Positions 44,711 through 47,491 of a stretch of 47,491 bases of DNA are shown in pieces; the first letter of the stretch is position 1; each line of letters opens with the position of its first letter. The notes below the pieces were generated by a model. That model saw only the letters and a program-made list of their open reading frames with translations. It was not told where the DNA came from and did no database searches. The translations under genes and the position numbers were made by a program. The DNA is taken from positions 1 through 47,491 of the forward strand of contig CACMHG010000012.1 in the NCBI GenBank assembly GCA_902613475.1, in the 5' to 3' direction. Source of the DNA: K189A clade bacterium. GTDB lineage: Bacteria; Pseudomonadota; Gammaproteobacteria; Pseudomonadales; Azotimanducaceae.

Positions 44711-45166
44711 ATGACGCGTGTCGATTTCTACCAGCTACCGGACAAGGATCTGGATGCCAGCCTACGATTCGCCTGTCGGCTTTGCTTGAAGGCCCTTGGT
44801 AGCAATATGCCCGTGCATATCCGGGTTGATGACCAGCCTCAGGCCCAGACCGTAGACCAACTGATGTGGGATTACCCCAAGCACAGATTGGTGCCCCATG
44901 CGGTGATAGACGGACAGGAAGATCCAAAAGCTCACGCAGCAGCCCGGGGCAATCACCCTGTGCATATCGGGTGGCAGGAACCTTCCCACGATACCGGCCT
45001 GCTGATTAATTTAGGCAGCGACGTGCCAAGCTTCTTTGGCCGCTTTGACCGGGTCGCGGAAATCATCGTCGACGAAAGTAAAACCCTGCGTCGAGAGCAC
45101 TATAAGTTCTATCGTCAGCGCGGTTACCCCCTGCATCACCACGCCCTGGAAGATTGGGACAAATAG
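44711..45166 (+). CDS. holC: DNA polymerase III chi subunit HolC
   Basis: 151 aa clamp-loader accessory subunit that bridges the replisome to SSB. MTRVDFYQLPDKDLDASLRF is a typical HolC N-terminus, followed by ACRLCLKALG, LMWDYPKHRLVPHAV and a C-terminal RVAEIIVDESKTLRREHYKF region. I start at the ATG 44711; the frame opens upstream inside pepA but that part is not HolC-like. It lies 16 bases after pepA and 48 bases before valS. Confidence 0.94.
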   Translation: MTRVDFYQLPDKDLDASLRFACRLCLKALGSNMPVHIRVDDQPQAQTVDQLMWDYPKHRLVPHAVIDGQEDPKAHAAARGNHPVHIGWQEPSHDTGLLINLGSDVPSFFGRFDRVAEIIVDESKTLRREHYKFYRQRGYPLHHHALEDWDK

Positions 45167-45214
45167 CGCTGCCGCCAACGCCCGGCACTACCCTTACGCA
45201 TTATCAGAGTCACC

Positions 45215-47491
45215 ATGGACAACACTTTTAATCCTGAAGCCATCGAACAGAGCCTCTACGCGCACTGGGAGAAAGAGGCCTTTTTCAAAGCCAGCGACGC
45301 GGGGAATGGTTACTGCATCTTGATTCCGCCTCCCAACGTGACGGGTACGCTGCACATGGGACATGCGTTTAACCAGACCTTAATGGATACGTTGATTCGC
45401 TATCAGCGCATGCAGGGAGCCAGCACGCTTTGGCAGATGGGCACCGACCATGCGGGTATCGCGACACAAATGCTGGTGGAGCGCCAACTGGCTGACGAAA
45501 ACCTTAATCGGCACGCTCTGGGGCGAGACAAATTCATCGGCCGGGTCTGGGCTTGGAAGGAAGAATCCGGCGGAACCATTTCAAAACAGATCCGCCGCAT
45601 GGGCGCCAGCATCGACTGGTCCCGTGAGCGCTTCACCATGGATGACGGCTACGCGAACGCCGTGCAGCAGGTATTCATTCGACTATTCGATGAGGGTTTG
45701 ATTTATCGCGGCAAGCGATTGGTCAACTGGGATCCGGCGCTGGGCACCGCGATTTCCGATCTGGAAGTGGAAAACAATGAGGAACAGGGCCACCTATGGC
45801 ACTTTCGTTATCCCCTCGCCAACGGCGCGATGACCCTGGATAACAAAGACTACCTGGTGGTCGCGACCACCCGGCCCGAAACCATGCTCGGCGATACAGC
45901 GGTCGCCGTACACCCAGAGGATGAGCGGTATGCCCACCTTGTAGGCGAGCACATCATGCTGCCCTTGGTTGGTCGAGAAATTCCAGTAATTGCCGACGAC
46001 TACGTCGACCGCGAATTCGGCACCGGCTGCGTCAAGATCACGCCCGCCCACGACTTCAACGACAACGAGATGGGTGCCCGCCACAGCCTTCCGCTGATCA
46101 ATATTTTTACAGCCGAGGCCGCGATTAACGAGGCGGCCCCTGAGGCCTATCAGGGCATGGACCGAACCGTTGCCCGCAAGCAAATCGTCAAAGACCTTGA
46201 TGCCCTCGGGCTGATTGATGAGATTAAGGATCACAAACTCATGGTTCCTCGAGGCGATCGCTCGAATGCCATCATTGAGCCCCTGCTCACAGACCAGTGG
46301 TTTGTGAAAATTGCTCCCTTGGCTGAACCTGCCATCGCAGCCGTCGAGAACGGCGATATTCAGTTTGTGCCCAAGCAATACGAAAACACCTACTTCGCCT
46401 GGATGCGAGACATTAAAGACTGGTGCATCAGCCGCCAGCAATGGTGGGGGCATCGTGTACCCGCATTTTACGATGAGGCCGGTAACGTCTACGTCGCCGA
46501 AGATGAGGCCACCGCGCGCAGCAAGTACGGCTTAGCCGCCAACTTAGTGCTGACCGAAGACGATGATGTGCTGGAAACCTGGTTTTCCTCGGCGCTTTGG
46601 CCTTTCGCAACCCTGGGCTGGCCAGAAGAGACCCCAGAGCTGGAGCGCTTTTTACCGACGAATACGCTGATCACCGGTCACGACATTATCTTCTTTTGGG
46701 TCGCGCGCATGATCATGATGACCCTGCATTTCACTGGCAAGATCCCGTTTCAAACCGTCTACATCCACGGCCTGATCAAGGACGCGGAAGGCCAGAAGAT
46801 GTCAAAAACCAAGGGGAACGGACTCGACCCGCTGGACTTTATCGACGGCATCGACCTTGAGGGTCTGGTGGCAAAGCGCACCAGCAATCTTACCCAGCCA
46901 AAGATGGCCGCGCGCATCGAAAAGCAAACCCGCAAAGACTTTCCCGAAGGCATTGCCGCCTACGGCACCGATGCCCTGCGCTTCACCTTCGCGGCACTGG
47001 CCACAACCGGGCGCGACGTGCGCTTCGACGTCAATCGAATTGAGGGCTATCGCAACTTCTGCAACAAGCTTTGGAATGCCTCCAAGTTTGTGCTGATGAA
47101 TACAGAAGATCTGGACTTGTCCATTGAGCCCAATCCAGCACCTGTCGATGATTGGATTACCAGCAAGTGTCACCGCATGATTCACGACGCACGCTTCGCG
47201 CTGGACACCTATCGGTTCGACATCTACGCCAACACCGTTTACGAATTCGCCTGGCACGAGTACTGCGATTGGTATCTGGAGCTGACAAAACCCCTGCTCT
47301 GGAACAAAGACGCAGACCCGTCAGCGCGCGCAGCAGCCCAGCGCACGCTGCTGCAGGTACTTGAAACCCTGCTGCGGGTAGCGCATCCCGTTATGCCGTT
47401 TATTACCGAGACCCTTTGGCAAAGTGTTGCCCAGCGGCTTGGATTAGTCACAGCACAGCAGTCCGCCAGCATCATGCTGCAAACCTTCCCG
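45215..47491 (+). CDS. valS: Valyl-tRNA synthetase (3' end beyond window)
   Basis: Class Ia aminoacyl-tRNA synthetase; 759 codons lie in the window and the reading frame is open at the right edge, so the C-terminal fifth is missing. The HIGH-type motif is [15 protein letters not shown], the KMSKS loop is [14 protein letters not shown], the editing (CP1) domain shows [19 protein letters not shown], and [14 protein letters not shown] begins the anticodon-binding domain. Starts at the ATG after CACC ([15 protein letters not shown]). Normal partner of pepA and holC. Confidence 0.97.
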   Translation, partial: MDNTFNPEAIEQSLYAHWEKEAFFKASDAGNGYCILIPPPNVTGTLHMGHAFNQTLMDTLIRYQRMQGASTLWQMGTDHAGIATQMLVERQLADENLNRHALGRDKFIGRVWAWKEESGGTISKQIRRMGASIDWSRERFTMDDGYANAVQQVFIRLFDEGLIYRGKRLVNWDPALGTAISDLEVENNEEQGHLWHFRYPLANGAMTLDNKDYLVVATTRPETMLGDTAVAVHPEDERYAHLVGEHIMLPLVGREIPVIADDYVDREFGTGCVKITPAHDFNDNEMGARHSLPLINIFTAEAAINEAAPEAYQGMDRTVARKQIVKDLDALGLIDEIKDHKLMVPRGDRSNAIIEPLLTDQWFVKIAPLAEPAIAAVENGDIQFVPKQYENTYFAWMRDIKDWCISRQQWWGHRVPAFYDEAGNVYVAEDEATARSKYGLAANLVLTEDDDVLETWFSSALWPFATLGWPEETPELERFLPTNTLITGHDIIFFWVARMIMMTLHFTGKIPFQTVYIHGLIKDAEGQKMSKTKGNGLDPLDFIDGIDLEGLVAKRTSNLTQPKMAARIEKQTRKDFPEGIAAYGTDALRFTFAALATTGRDVRFDVNRIEGYRNFCNKLWNASKFVLMNTEDLDLSIEPNPAPVDDWITSKCHRMIHDARFALDTYRFDIYANTVYEFAWHEYCDWYLELTKPLLWNKDADPSARAAAQRTLLQVLETLLRVAHPVMPFITETLWQSVAQRLGLVTAQQSASIMLQTFP

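Overview
The window reads as chromosome of an aerobic, probably marine, gammaproteobacterium. Both ends are conserved housekeeping blocks in gammaproteobacterial order: trmJ / suhB / secF-secD-yajC-tgt-queA / tRNA-Leu on the left (1-7383) and pepA-holC-valS on the right (43240-47491). A finer placement (for example Pseudomonadales-like, Halieaceae relatives) is only a guess from gene content such as a CYP153-type P450 and copper amine oxidase. The roughly 36 kb between the two blocks is accessory. I saw no integrase, transposase, phage gene or CRISPR array. The 3' part of the tRNA-Leu gene is, however, partly repeated just downstream inside a run of small hairpins, as at an old integration or rearrangement site.

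Layout. 7.4-10.3 kb: degenerate tRNA copy, a soluble histidine kinase with a receiver-adenylate cyclase response regulator, and two tiny overlapping genes for a membrane peptide and a lipoprotein. 10.4-17.9 kb (minus strand): small exported proteins (one broken by a TC-repeat frameshift), an S1 sulfatase, a small membrane protein, a UGA-interrupted peroxiredoxin-like gene, an M48 peptidase with its YjgN/DUF898 partner, and a VOC protein. 18-24.2 kb: copper amine oxidase, CYP153-like P450, a frameshifted MAPEG gene, a GST. 24.2-32.6 kb: a seven-gene minus-strand catabolic operon (amidohydrolase, thiolase, Na+/solute symporter, Gfo/Idh oxidoreductase, aldo-keto reductase, TauD-like dioxygenase, metallo-hydrolase). 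32.7-33.3 kb: yefM-yoeB toxin-antitoxin with a recognisable operator. 33.4-36.8 kb: MaoC-like protein, second S1 sulfatase and a UGA-interrupted GrdB-family gene. 37.5-43.1 kb: symporter, exported PHP-type phosphodiesterase, VOC protein, thiolase-like protein, RDD membrane protein.

The most interesting result is two independent candidate selenoproteins. In each, one in-frame UGA falls exactly at the first cysteine position of a family CxxC redox motif (U-P-F-C at 14181-14179 on the minus strand; U-P-V-C at 36398-36400 on the plus strand). Reading resumes in the same frame to a full-length family protein, and a short hairpin with a G at the second loop position starts 15-17 bases after the UGA, as expected of a bacterial SECIS. 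Automatic gene callers would split each into two fragments. Both sit in a putative operon with an S1-family sulfatase. The host genome should therefore carry selA, selB, selC and selD, none of which lie in this window.

Two other genes look disrupted by single indels at simple repeats (a TC run near 11577-11590 and a G run at 22779-22782). These could be sequencing errors, real pseudogenes or, for the TC run, phase-variable switching.
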